This document shows positions 52,055 through 61,213 of a stretch of DNA of 64,000 bases, piece after piece. Numbering within the stretch: position 1 is the stretch's first letter; every line of letters begins with the position of its first letter. This stretch comes from CAYZXL01 sp964482435 (GTDB lineage Bacteria; Auribacterota; JABMQX01): NCBI GenBank assembly GCA_964482435.1, contig CAYZXL010000005.1, positions 62,001-126,000 of the forward strand. Direction: 5' to 3'. The position numbers and the translations under genes were made by a program. The notes below the pieces were generated by a model. That model had not been told where the DNA came from, made no database searches, and saw nothing but the letters and a program-made list of their open reading frames with translations.

Positions 52055-52489
52055 TTACGGTGAGGCGGGGGACCCAACCCACGTCTTCAGGTCGAAGCTC
52101 CAGGGCACAGCCCCCGCTCCCGCGGCCTTTTCCTGCCATGCAATCGTCACGGTGACGGTAGTCCCGCCGTCTTGCGGTTGCAGGGAAGTTGTCCGGGAGC
52201 ACCGGACAGAATTCCCGCCGTCCCGTTCGTCAAGAGCGACATCTGTTTCGGTGCTGACGCTCGGCATCGCGGAGATGTCAACGTACCGAAGGGACTTGAG
52301 GTACTCAATGCGAGCGCTCGCAAGATTCACCGCCTGCACCCAGTGTTTTGCCCCGGTGCTGCTGAGCCGTCCGCTCATGAGCGTGGTCAGGGCGCCGCCG
52401 ATTGCCATGGCGCCGATCAGACATGAGACGATAACTTCGGGAAGGTACTCCCCTTTTTGGGAGCACGCTTTTCTTCGGAACGACCTCAT
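52055..52489 (-). CDS. Pseudopilin, PilV-like, with unusual cleavage site
   Basis: The 144-residue protein has the start RSFRRKACSQKG/EYLPEVIV and then LIGAMAIGGALTTLM. Glu at +5 is kept, but the first residue after Gly is Glu and the +4 Pro is odd, compared with the usual FTLIE. A short C-terminal domain ends with WQEKAAGAGAVPWSFDLKTW. AAGGGG is five to six bases before ATG 52489. It is the first gene of the minus-strand pair. Confidence 0.7.
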   Translation of the reverse strand: MRSFRRKACSQKGEYLPEVIVSCLIGAMAIGGALTTLMSGRLSSTGAKHWVQAVNLASARIEYLKSLRYVDISAMPSVSTETDVALDERDGGNSVRCSRTTSLQPQDGGTTVTVTIAWQEKAAGAGAVPWSFDLKTWVGSPASP

Positions 52490-52812
52490 TTTTTCCCCTT
52501 GTTTTGTTGCGGTTTGCGCGAAAAAGCGCAAAATCCCCCACATTTCTGGGCTGCCCACCGTCTTTCTTGCACGCTGCTAACGAATTGCCTTCTCGAAGGC
52601 TTACGCTGACCGCGTAGCGTAATGCAATTCTCATACCGGAGGCACCCTCACCCTACGACTGATGAAAAATCCGGGCTTGGCAGGCAAAATGCTTCTCACA
52701 CCGCCATACGACTCGCCGTTGCGTGGGGCGACCTGGCCACCGTTCTTCGAAGACAAGGCTGAACGGCCAGAGCAACGCCGGTTCAGAAAACATGATGGAG
52801 CTGATGGCAAAT
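52490..52812. other. Divergent promoter region between the two pseudopilin sets
   Basis: About 320 bases separate the start of the minus-strand PilV-like gene and the plus-strand PilX-like gene. It should contain promoters for both. No further gene is evident. Confidence 0.4.
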
Positions 52813-54417
52813 ATGACTGAAATGAAACGGAAAAACAGGAACGAAGCAGGAACAATCCTCCTCATCACTATATGTTTCGCATTGATCCTGGCGATAGGCG
52901 CAGCCGCCTTCCTTCATCTGAGCAGGACTGAGATCCACGAGGCGAAGTTGCAGTCTCACTCCACAAAGGCTTTCTACGCGGCTGAAGTCGGGCTGGAAAA
53001 GGGCATCAAGCTGCTCAAGGAGGACTTCTATTACACCCCCGAGGGCACACAGCCCTCCTGGGCCGACGACAAAGTCTATTCGGCCACGGGATACATCCTT
53101 CTGCCGACTCTCAAGTACCTTAACCAGAGCCACCCGGACTACGAGAACGACTTCTATTCGCTCGTCGCCGAGACCAATTACGATTTGGAAAGCGACGGAA
53201 GGTATAAGTCAACGTATAAGATTGACTTGTCGAACGCCGTTGGCTGGACGGATAGAATCTGGGTCAAATCAAGCGGCAGATATTATCGGAGAAACGAGAG
53301 CGGCACGGCTTACGTCCTGGAGGCCAGGAGAACTATCCTCGCTCTGGTGCGGGCCAAAGAAATCTCACCCTGGAACAACGCCATCTTCGCCGGAGAAGGT
53401 CAGGCCGGAAGGGTCATCAACGGAAACGTGGACGTTCGCGGCTCAGTTCATCTCCTGGGCACATCGCTCTCAAGCAGCGACCTCGCCGCCGAGTTCGGCG
53501 GGAGCGGTAACATAGGGAATAACTACTCCGGAATACCCTCCGTTCTGGGGTCGAGGATACCCGGAATTCAGAAATCCTACGGGTCCGAAATTCTCGATTC
53601 TCTCGAGGCGGAGGTGAGAATTCAGCATGGCAAGCTCTCCTTGAGCGGAACTTCCTGCGTGGGCGCCCCCGATGTCCCGGGCAACGGCGTCAAGGAAACG
53701 GTCGAGGGGGTTTATATCACAGACGGATATACAGGGAACAAAGGCGAGTCAAACGTTTACTCAGACAATGGAACAAAAAACCCTTATGACCTCGACGATT
53801 TCGACATAGAGTTTCCGCGTCTCTCGGAGCCCTACGGCGGCTACGCAAGTTACATGGACTATCTCCGCGCCAACGCCCTCGTCATCACTAACGGGCAGCA
53901 GTTGAATCAGTTAAAAAACATGGACCCGACTTCCTCCTTCTCCTACTCCAGCGACAAAGGTCAGATCGGCATGGACGGCGCAGGGAACCTGATTGTCCGG
54001 GGAATAGTCGTTGTTCAGGGGGACGTGAACTTCAACAAGAAAGGAAGCAGCAAGGTCGTTCAGTACTCCGGAAAGGGAGCGCTTGTCTCGACGACGAGCG
54101 TTGGGATCAACTGCGACCTCCTCACCCGCTCCTACAGCACTTATCCGAAAACGGACATCCTCGGCGTGATGGCCGCCGACCAGGTCGTCTTCAACTCGGC
54201 TCAGATTAACGTCATGGGCGTTTTCTATGCGGAGAACAAGATTGTTTCTCAGAAGCAGACGAGCGTTACCGGAACGTTCTTCTCTAACTACTTCGACATG
54301 GGGCAGAACGTCCCCTCCATCTATCAGGTCCCGAACGTGGTGGGGAATCTTCCCAAAGGAATGATCGGCGACTTCCGCATATGGACCCTCAAAAGAGTAA
54401 CCTGGGGCGAGATTTGA
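52813..54417 (+). CDS. PilX-like pseudopilin/surface protein (first plus-strand gene)
   Basis: The protein has about 534 residues. The N-terminus RKNRNEAG/TILLITICFALILAIG is followed by AAFLHLSRTEIHEAKLQ and AFYAAEVGLEKGIKLLKEDF. This matches PilX-type N-terminal helices without Glu at +5. The large remainder is beta-rich, with parallel repeats (ALVITNGQQLNQLKN, GIVVVQGDVNFNKKGSSKVV) like pilus-tip or minor pilin adhesins. The start at ATG 52813 is the best of three nearby ATGs. Confidence 0.7.
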   Translation: MTEMKRKNRNEAGTILLITICFALILAIGAAAFLHLSRTEIHEAKLQSHSTKAFYAAEVGLEKGIKLLKEDFYYTPEGTQPSWADDKVYSATGYILLPTLKYLNQSHPDYENDFYSLVAETNYDLESDGRYKSTYKIDLSNAVGWTDRIWVKSSGRYYRRNESGTAYVLEARRTILALVRAKEISPWNNAIFAGEGQAGRVINGNVDVRGSVHLLGTSLSSSDLAAEFGGSGNIGNNYSGIPSVLGSRIPGIQKSYGSEILDSLEAEVRIQHGKLSLSGTSCVGAPDVPGNGVKETVEGVYITDGYTGNKGESNVYSDNGTKNPYDLDDFDIEFPRLSEPYGGYASYMDYLRANALVITNGQQLNQLKNMDPTSSFSYSSDKGQIGMDGAGNLIVRGIVVVQGDVNFNKKGSSKVVQYSGKGALVSTTSVGINCDLLTRSYSTYPKTDILGVMAADQVVFNSAQINVMGVFYAENKIVSQKQTSVTGTFFSNYFDMGQNVPSIYQVPNVVGNLPKGMIGDFRIWTLKRVTWGEI

Positions 54418-54670
54418 TGAAGGAAATCCTCCTTCGTGCCCCTCACTGAGACCGCCGTCGCGCAGATCGCGGAAGCGCTTCCGGCAGCAGCTCATGTCGG
54501 AATTTCAAGCGGGCGAGCGAGTTATGTCCACAGTTCTCCTGGGTGTCAAGCTGTCTCAACCCTGTTATCTCTTGGCATGCCGGCTCGGCAGGTTCCTTCG
54601 CCGGGACCACAGTTGATTTTCACCCTACTGGTACAAAAGTTGCATTACTCTACCCCCAGGTGAGGAAACC

Positions 54671-55153
54671 ATGCGAAAACGCACACTCAGCGAGGCTGGT
54701 ATTACGCTTTCGGAGGCGGTTATTGCCCTCCTTCTCCTCGGTGTTACAGTTGCCGGGATGCTCACGTCCTTTGTCATGGGGCGGATTTCCGCCTCACATG
54801 CCCGGTATCACGCCCAGGCGATGAACCAGCTTCAGGCGGAGGCTGAGGAGCTTACCGCGGGACCTTACGAAGATGTCGGGGACCAGGCGCTGACCCAGGT
54901 GATGATAGACCCGGGTCCTGACCTCCAGGAAGGCACAAGTGACGACCTCTTCGGCGGGCTTCTCGTCGAAGTGGGCGACCGCTTTGACCTGGATGCCGAT
55001 GGCGACACCACCGAGGAAGAGATAGATGTGGACGGTGATGGAGTCAACGACCCCTGCAAGCCGGTCCGAGTCAGTCTCACTCGGACGTTTCTTTCGTTCG
55101 CGGGTCCCACGTCGGTAACGGTTTCTCTGGACACACTGATTGCCAAGCGTTGA
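54671..55153 (+). CDS. Pseudopilin, PilV-like, with calcium-binding-type loop
   Basis: The 160-residue protein has the leader TLSEAG/ITLSEAVIALLLLGV (Glu at +5). Residues ~103-120 hold DADGDTTEEEIDVDGDG, two DxDGD-type loops like EF-hand or dockerin calcium sites. Such loops are known in some minor pilins that bind calcium. It lies 250 bases after the PilX-like gene and 10 bases before the next. Confidence 0.8.
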   Translation: MRKRTLSEAGITLSEAVIALLLLGVTVAGMLTSFVMGRISASHARYHAQAMNQLQAEAEELTAGPYEDVGDQALTQVMIDPGPDLQEGTSDDLFGGLLVEVGDRFDLDADGDTTEEEIDVDGDGVNDPCKPVRVSLTRTFLSFAGPTSVTVSLDTLIAKR

Positions 55154-55162
55154 GGGCGAGTT

Positions 55163-55750
55163 ATGGATGGGAATCGCAGAATGATAAGCTCCGCGAGAGC
55201 TTCGGCAGCGCGGCACGGCTTTGTATTGTCGGAAGTCCTCATTGCGACAATGGTCTTCGTCCTGCTCTCCGCCGTGCTGCTTGAGGTGTACCTGATGTGC
55301 ATCCGCACATGGCACCGGGGAAGCGTGCAAGTTGCCTTGCAGCGTAAAGTCGCCACGGCAGTGCAGCGCATGGTCCAGGGGCACCGTTCCGCCGCCGAGA
55401 CCCGGCAGCACGGCCTGCGTGAGGCCGAAGAAATCGCCGTCCTTGCGCCGCAAATGGTCGAGTTCACAAGCGGCGTAGATTCCACTAAAAGGCAGTTCTA
55501 TCTCAATGGCAATGAGGTTGTTTATCGAACCGACGGAGGCGACATCCAGACCATCTACGACCCCTCGCGCTCCGAATCCCCCTGGAATACCGCGAATTAC
55601 AAGACCGACCTGCAGTTCACTCAACGTCAGGATGGGACGCTTCAGATTCGCGTCGTCGGCCAGGAGCGGGTGAAGAGCGAGTGGGTCACTGCTTTCCTTG
55701 TCACCAGGGTCGCGCCGAGAAACACCAAAAAACTGGAGGAGACAAATTGA
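55163..55750 (+). CDS. Pseudopilin, PilW-like (plus-strand set)
   Basis: The 195-residue protein has the leader ASAARHG/FVLSEVLIATMVFVL (Glu at +5), then LMCIRTWHRGSVQVALQRKV. This block is shared with the minus-strand PilW-like protein (SIRSWGEGSTNASLERTA), as is the LRLTVKLAL-type ending (TLQIRVVGQERV). This suggests the two PilW genes are paralogues. Its TGA overlaps the next ATG (TGATG). Confidence 0.8.
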   Translation: MDGNRRMISSARASAARHGFVLSEVLIATMVFVLLSAVLLEVYLMCIRTWHRGSVQVALQRKVATAVQRMVQGHRSAAETRQHGLREAEEIAVLAPQMVEFTSGVDSTKRQFYLNGNEVVYRTDGGDIQTIYDPSRSESPWNTANYKTDLQFTQRQDGTLQIRVVGQERVKSEWVTAFLVTRVAPRNTKKLEETN

Positions 55751-57426
55751 TGGACCGCTGGCGTGCACTCGCCCGTCGGGAAGGAATCGCTGTGAGCATC
55801 GTCCTGATCATCGCACTGGTGCTGGCGATCGGTTCGGCCGCTTTCCTCGGCTTAACGAGCTCGGACCTCAATCAGGCCCGTCGGGACGCCGAGGGGACGC
55901 GAGCCTTCTATGTCGCGCAGGCGGGAATTGACAAGGGGATCGCTCAGCTCAAGGTGCTCTACTCCAAAGGACTGGGGCATACTGCGGAGGAACTGGAAGC
56001 AATCACTCCTCCTCCCTACGGAGGCTTCACCTTCGATGAGTTCACAGTTGCCATGGACGGGGAACCATATTCCGGCGTTCTGGAATGCGGGACGTTCAAG
56101 GGTCTCCGCGGCCAAATCCAGAAAATCAAAATTACTTCAGTTGTCTCGTCGCCGTACTTCAACAACTTGAAGGCCGGAATCAGCCAGGAAGTCGAGGCCC
56201 AGTTCATCCCTGTGTTTCAGTTCGCGATTTTCTACAATAGCGACGACCTCGAAATTCTCCCCGGCGCAGCCATGACGGTTCTCGGCCCGGCTCACTGCAA
56301 TAAAGACATTTACATGGCTGCCGAACCTTCCGCATCGCTCAGCTTCGATTCTATCGTCACCTGTGTCGGCAACATCTATCACCAGCGCAAAGATTCCGAC
56401 CGCCTTCTGTCCGGCCCTGTGCAGATAAAAGACGATGACGCGGTATATCAGCCTATGCTGAACCAGGACGGAACGTGGCTCGACAGCAACCACCCCGACT
56501 GGACCGTCGAGTCCCAGAACCGCTGGGACGGCAACGTCGCCTCCGCCGCACAGCACGTCAGCCCGCTGCGTCTTCCGCTTGCGACTCCGGAGCAACCGCG
56601 CGAGCTGATCGAGCGCGGCGATTCATCCGACACGGCTCAGGAGAAAACTCTCAAGTACTATTACAGGGCTGACCTGAAAATCATTAACGGCAACGCCTAC
56701 GACAAGTCGGGCAATCCGGTGGACCTGAGTTATCCCGACCCGGTGGTTCCGGGCAACGTTCTCAACCCCGTCTCCAAAAAGACCTTTTACAACTACCGCG
56801 AGGGAAAGACAATCTCCGTCACCGAAGTTGACGTCGCCAAGTTGCGAGCCAGCGGCAAGTCGCCCACTAACGGCATTCTCTATGTCTCCGACCATCGAAG
56901 CGATTCTTCCAAGCAGGACGCCGTGCGCCTCGTCAACGGGAAAGAACTCCCGACCCGGGGTCTGACCGTAGCCACCGACAACCCGCTGTACATCTGGGGC
57001 GACTACAATACCGTCAACAAAAGACCCGCCAGCGTGGCTTGCGACGCCATGGACATCCTCTCCAACAACTGGAAAGATGAGAACAGTCAGAAGAGCCTGG
57101 ACTACCGCGTAGCCTCGAACACACAGGTCAACGCCGCAATCGTCGCGGGGAACACTGTCACATCTCCCGGCGACTACAACGGCGGCGTCGAGAACATGCC
57201 GCGATTTCTCGAGAAATGGACTGGCAAGACGTTGAAGTATCGGGGCTCACTCGTGTCGGCGTGGGTAAGCCAGATCGCGACGGGCCACTGGGTTTACGGC
57301 GCACCATACTACACAGCTCCCAACCGCGATTGGTCTTACGACACCGACCTGAGCGACCCCACGAAAGCACCCCCGGGCGAGCCGAGCGTCTTCACGGTCG
57401 AGGTCGCCCGCTGGCAATACAAGTGA
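55750..57426 (+). CDS. PilX-like pseudopilin/surface protein (last plus-strand gene)
   Basis: The protein has about 558 residues. The opening MDRWRALARREG/IAVSIVLIIALVLAI is followed by AAFLGLTSSDLNQARRDAEG and AFYVAQAGIDKGIAQLKVL, closely parallel to the 52813 gene, again without Glu at +5. The body holds beta-rich segments (LEILPGAAMTVLGPAHCNKD, VNAAIVAGNTVTSPGDYNGG) repeating a VxGNV-like motif. The TGATG overlap with the PilW-like gene indicates coupling. Confidence 0.72.
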   Translation: MDRWRALARREGIAVSIVLIIALVLAIGSAAFLGLTSSDLNQARRDAEGTRAFYVAQAGIDKGIAQLKVLYSKGLGHTAEELEAITPPPYGGFTFDEFTVAMDGEPYSGVLECGTFKGLRGQIQKIKITSVVSSPYFNNLKAGISQEVEAQFIPVFQFAIFYNSDDLEILPGAAMTVLGPAHCNKDIYMAAEPSASLSFDSIVTCVGNIYHQRKDSDRLLSGPVQIKDDDAVYQPMLNQDGTWLDSNHPDWTVESQNRWDGNVASAAQHVSPLRLPLATPEQPRELIERGDSSDTAQEKTLKYYYRADLKIINGNAYDKSGNPVDLSYPDPVVPGNVLNPVSKKTFYNYREGKTISVTEVDVAKLRASGKSPTNGILYVSDHRSDSSKQDAVRLVNGKELPTRGLTVATDNPLYIWGDYNTVNKRPASVACDAMDILSNNWKDENSQKSLDYRVASNTQVNAAIVAGNTVTSPGDYNGGVENMPRFLEKWTGKTLKYRGSLVSAWVSQIATGHWVYGAPYYTAPNRDWSYDTDLSDPTKAPPGEPSVFTVEVARWQYK

Positions 57427-57443
57427 GGCTCGGCGCCGGCACG

Positions 57444-59324
57444 TCAGCGCTGTGCCCCAGCCCCTGTTTTCGATGACCACATTCCATAAGCCGGAATTGT
57501 CGGCCTCATGTATTTTCCAGAGACGGTGAAACCCCACGCAACGTCATTTGCAGTCTGGTTAAGAACGAGAATCTCCCCGTCTTCAAGGAGGGTGAAATAG
57601 AGGTTGGGCGTCTTCGAATCAACGGCGATAATTTCTCTCGTGTCGCGCGAAACAACCGGCAGCTCCGAAAGCGTTTTTGCCAGGAAGACGAAATAGCCTT
57701 CTCTCGGCCCCTCGTCCACGATTGCGCCGTCTGCCGCGAGGATTTGCCGGTAAAGGAAGTCATCCCCCTCGACCACCCTCATCGGCGGGCTTTGCTTGGA
57801 GGCGATGACAATTCCGTTCTGCCACAGGCACCAATCTCTTATGCGCCTCAGAGTTGATATGTCCGCCGTGTGCCCCTCCATGAAAATCAGAACCTTGTAA
57901 TACTTCAGCCCGCCATCGCGAATCATCCCCTCGCTCAGGTAGTCGAAGTCGAAGAAGTCCCTCAGGTGCGATGGATAGCGCAGAAAATCCTGTCCGCGGA
58001 TCTCAATGTCGGTGTCGGGATAGAAGACGGCTACTTCCACCTTCGGCCTTCTCTTGCCGAAGAGCGGTGCGACCTTCAGCCAGTTTTGCTCCGCCTGAGC
58101 CGACCCGAAGATGTTCGGGAAGTAATAGTGCACTTGCTTGGCGCCGGAAGCAGCGGCGTTGTAGCACCGGCCGGCGACGGCGTTCGGGCTGACCCCACCT
58201 GCCGGCTCGAACCCGAAGTACGCACCATAAAGCCTCCCGGCAGAAGCAACCCACCGCGTCAGTGAGAAGTTGTCTGGGTACGAATCGCCTTCGTTAGTAA
58301 TCCTCACTCCTCCGGCAACCGACGCAGCAACCCTGCATTGCTCTGCGAAATCCGAGCCGTGCATCGGGTCACCGTTTCCTCCAGTGCAAAGGTAGATGTC
58401 GGTCTCAAGGAAATATCTCCGGGTCGTTCTCATCCAGAACGCCGCCCAGTCGTTCATGCTGTCCTTGTACCAGTGAAGCATGTCGAGCCACGCAGCGGTT
58501 GACGGCGCGTCCTTTCGCAGAAACGTCCGAATCGTCGAGAATTGGCGGTGATTTGTTCTCCAGGCATCGTTCAGGGAGTTGATATTGCGGTATTTGTCTT
58601 GCACCCAGTTCTGGAAATCCTTGACGGCGTACGAGTCTGCCGCCCAGTACCCCTGATGAGAGTGATATTTCCCACGCGGCCCGGATGTCCAGTCTTCCCC
58701 GGACGTCGCCGGATAAATTGCTTCTCCGTAGTTTCCTGTGATGCCCAGAAGCACCGACTCAATCACCCCCATCGGCTTGTAGTGCTCGGCGAATTCCTTG
58801 ATGAACCGCGAGACGCGTCCGCGGAGGTGAGGATTCCAGAGGGACTCGACGGAGCTTTGTTCGCCGTGCTCCAGGCAGACGTACTTGACGGAATCTTCGC
58901 TGTTATGAAACCAGTTGGGGGTCGCGTAGCCCGGACCGATGATGAGAAAAGGCACCCACTTGATCCCGAACGATTCGTCGAGCTTTGCAATCTGGTCGTA
59001 GAGGGAGAAATCGAATTTCCCCGGGGTCTTCTCGACGAGATTCCAGCGAACGTACGTCTCGTGGCTTGTGACCCCGGCGGCTTTCATCCGGGGGAGCTCC
59101 TGCTTGAGCTTCTCCAGAACGCCGGGCAACTCCTCCTCCGTCCCGATGTCAAATCCGCCGATTGTGACCTGCGCCCCCTCGCCGACTCTGACCGCCGATG
59201 GCGCTTTCGCCTGGGGCTTCTGTTCCAAAGCCTCCGCCGATTGCGCGACGCGTAGTGCATGCCCGAGCAAGAATAGAATGCAAATGGCGCCAACCAGCCA
59301 CCCGGAGAGTCGTATCTTTGTCAT
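57444..59324 (-). CDS. Secreted glycoside-hydrolase-like TIM-barrel protein (GH14/GH42-related)
   Basis: The 626-residue protein has a signal peptide (LVGAICILFLLGHALRVAQS). A beta/alpha barrel follows: HETYVRWNLVEKTPGKFDFS, WVPFLIIGPGYATPNWF, YVCLEHGEQSSVESLWNPHL and LLGITGNYGEAIYPATSG (GNYGE, probable catalytic Glu). A C-terminal domain ends with EILVLNQTANDVAWGF. I recall such proteins being labelled family-14-like glycosylhydrolases in planctomycetes; the substrate is unknown. GGGAG is near ATG 59324. Confidence 0.7.
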   Translation of the reverse strand: MTKIRLSGWLVGAICILFLLGHALRVAQSAEALEQKPQAKAPSAVRVGEGAQVTIGGFDIGTEEELPGVLEKLKQELPRMKAAGVTSHETYVRWNLVEKTPGKFDFSLYDQIAKLDESFGIKWVPFLIIGPGYATPNWFHNSEDSVKYVCLEHGEQSSVESLWNPHLRGRVSRFIKEFAEHYKPMGVIESVLLGITGNYGEAIYPATSGEDWTSGPRGKYHSHQGYWAADSYAVKDFQNWVQDKYRNINSLNDAWRTNHRQFSTIRTFLRKDAPSTAAWLDMLHWYKDSMNDWAAFWMRTTRRYFLETDIYLCTGGNGDPMHGSDFAEQCRVAASVAGGVRITNEGDSYPDNFSLTRWVASAGRLYGAYFGFEPAGGVSPNAVAGRCYNAAASGAKQVHYYFPNIFGSAQAEQNWLKVAPLFGKRRPKVEVAVFYPDTDIEIRGQDFLRYPSHLRDFFDFDYLSEGMIRDGGLKYYKVLIFMEGHTADISTLRRIRDWCLWQNGIVIASKQSPPMRVVEGDDFLYRQILAADGAIVDEGPREGYFVFLAKTLSELPVVSRDTREIIAVDSKTPNLYFTLLEDGEILVLNQTANDVAWGFTVSGKYMRPTIPAYGMWSSKTGAGAQR

Positions 59325-59728
59325 GGTCCGTTCTCCCACTTCGTTCTTCGGTTTTTGCAGTGAACGTAGCAGATATGCGCCCCCCAGTCAATCACCCGCC
59401 GCAGGGCAGGTGTGGCTCTGTTTTAGCGGTATGCGGGTGCGCCTCCGTTCGGAGTTGCCGCGGGGCTACTGCGCCCTTACAGGGCTGTGAGCCTCTGCGA
59501 AGTCGTGTTGGCGTGCGCAAGCCGCTCTCGGCGCGCCGACCTCGCTTTATGGCGTCGGTCTCCAACACCCTGAAAGGGCGAAGTACACTCGCTGAAAGAC
59601 AGCCACACCCTGCGCGACACGCCCCTTGCGAGAACGCCCATGCTGTGGTAGCCTCTTGCCGAGGCGGGGAGAACTGAGGAGTCTTCACAATTGCAATTAC
59701 TCGCTTACCTGAGAGGGAGGGAGAGAAA
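59325..59728. repeat. Intergenic region with family B repeat
   Basis: About 400 bases. Around 59465-59600 it carries CTTACAGGGCTGTGAGCC and a CTGAAAGGGCGAAGTACACTCG block. The latter is nearly the CTGAAAGGGCGAAGTAGGC tract at 29085. The nitroreductase ribosome site (GAGAGGGAGGGAGAG) is at the right end. No gene is seen. Confidence 0.55.
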
Positions 59729-60238
59729 ATGGACGTCATGGAGGCGATTAAGCAGAGGAGAAGCATTCGGAAGTACCGGGACCGCCCGGTTGAGGACGAG
59801 AAGCTGAAGCGGATTCTTGAAGCCGGGAGGTTGGCTCCTTCCGCAGCGAACAGGCAGGAGTGGCGGTACATCATCGTCCGGGACAAGGAGACGCGGCAGA
59901 ACTTGATGAAGGCCGCGAAGGGGCAGCCCTTTGTCGGCGAGGCGCCCATTGTCATAGCTGCCTGCGCCGAAACAGACAACCACGTCATGACCTGCGGGCA
60001 GCTTTGCTACCCAATAGACCTCGCCATCTCCATTGATCACATGACTCTGAAAGCGGTGGACGAGGGACTGGGAACTTGCTGGATAGGCGCCTTCTATGAG
60101 GACGAAGTCAAGAAAATCCTCGGCGTCCCCGACGATGTCCGCGTCGTCGAACTACTCACCCTGGGTTACCCTGCGGACATCCCACCGCCAAGACCGCGAT
60201 TGACCGTGAGCGAAATCGTTCACTATGAGAAGTGGTGA
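59729..60238 (+). CDS. Nitroreductase family protein
   Basis: The 169-residue protein has the FMN-binding nitroreductase fold: RRSIRKYRDRPVEDEKLKRI, AGRLAPSAANRQEWRYIIVR (the RxxPSxxNxQ motif) and AVDEGLGTCWIGAFYEDEVK. The family uses FMN and NAD(P)H to reduce nitro, quinone or other acceptors, so the natural substrate cannot be read. A strong purine-rich site (GGGAGGGAGAG) precedes the ATG. No operon partner. Confidence 0.92.
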   Translation: MDVMEAIKQRRSIRKYRDRPVEDEKLKRILEAGRLAPSAANRQEWRYIIVRDKETRQNLMKAAKGQPFVGEAPIVIAACAETDNHVMTCGQLCYPIDLAISIDHMTLKAVDEGLGTCWIGAFYEDEVKKILGVPDDVRVVELLTLGYPADIPPPRPRLTVSEIVHYEKW

Positions 60239-60848
60239 GGGGCTTGTAGCAGCCCTCGATCTTTGCGCGGCGAGATACGCGTCTGGGCGCTGCTGGTCAA
60301 GAGGGTCATTGGGAACAAGGCCGCTGAGCCGGGTGGCGGCCTGAGTTCGGAGATGGCGCTCGGTAGCCTCCGAACCAAAAGGCAGTCAAGACCGCCATAG
60401 GCAGTAGGATTGTCACCTTCGTCACCCCCCAATCCACGCGACCGAGTCACCGTGAGTCCATCGGGACTCCCGCTTCCAAGTCGCCTGGTGGAGGAAACAC
60501 AGCCAGGCTAATTCATCAGCACAGAGCGAGTTTGGCTCGGCGGAGTGACAATCCCAGGAATTGGCTCCTTCCATCGCAGCACGTTGCGAATTCTTTTTTT
60601 GGAATTTGGGCTTCAGTTTCCTCGCAATTTCTCTACTTTGGCCAAGTTCAGCGGGGGGCAATTGTTTGCACAGGTTGCCGAAGTTGTGACCATTTTTTCA
60701 TCCACATCTTTCACCTCGAGGGTATCGCATGAACCGTCCCTAAATCCCCGGCAAACTGAAAGCCCAGGCGTGGAAGTTTTCAGTCTGGTCAGCTTTTCGG
60801 CAAGGTTGACTCTCAGGTAGGCGGGTGGTAACATAGCGTAGCCTCGAC
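60239..60848. other. Intergenic, nothing recognised
   Basis: About 600 bases with no reading frame of protein-like composition. A GAATTCTTTTTTT tract is at 60589-60601. I looked for SRP RNA, RNase P and tmRNA hallmarks on both strands and saw none. The region might hold a small RNA. Confidence 0.35.
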
Positions 60849-60934
60849 GCCGGGGTGGCGAAACCGGCAGACGCAAGGGACTTAAAATCCCTTGAGGGGC
60901 AACCCTCGTGTGGGTTCAAATCCCATCCCCGGCA
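60849..60934 (+). tRNA. tRNA-Leu (anticodon UAA)
   Basis: The 86-base class II tRNA has a seven-base acceptor stem GCCGGGG / CCCCGGC, discriminator A, and an anticodon arm AGGGACTTAAAATCCCT with anticodon TAA in a seven-base loop. The long variable arm (TGAGGGGCAACCCTCGT) is typical of Leu, and the T arm is GTGGGTTCAAATCCCAT. CCA is not encoded. It reads codons UUA and UUG. No integrase lies next to it. Confidence 0.97.
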
Positions 60935-61213
60935 CTCCTTCAAGGGTGGCTTACGGAAATTGTGGCCTGTCCAGCGAGCAAGTTACTGCCCTCTCCCAGG
61001 AGTACCTCTGCCAGGTCGGTGGATTTTGGCGAGGATGGAATCAGCCCCCGCATCTTGCCGTCTTCGCGGAAGCCCCCCCTTTGCCGAGGCGGGCCTCGCA
61101 GCGTCAGAAGCAACTGCCGGTTTTCGGTTGCGTAACGGTATCTGCGAGAAGACGTGCCAGGCGACCCCCCGGCACTGTAATCGGCTTTGGGACGAGACAT
61201 CGGCGCTTGGCCG

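Noticed and set aside
60239..60848. Possible SRP RNA, RNase P RNA or tmRNA in the gap before tRNA-Leu
   Set aside because: None of the conserved landmark sequences for these RNAs was found on either strand.
60740..60943. 67-residue minus-strand frame with GWDLNPHEGCPSRDFKSL
   Set aside because: It is the well-known antisense shadow of a tRNA gene; the tRNA-Leu lies directly across it.
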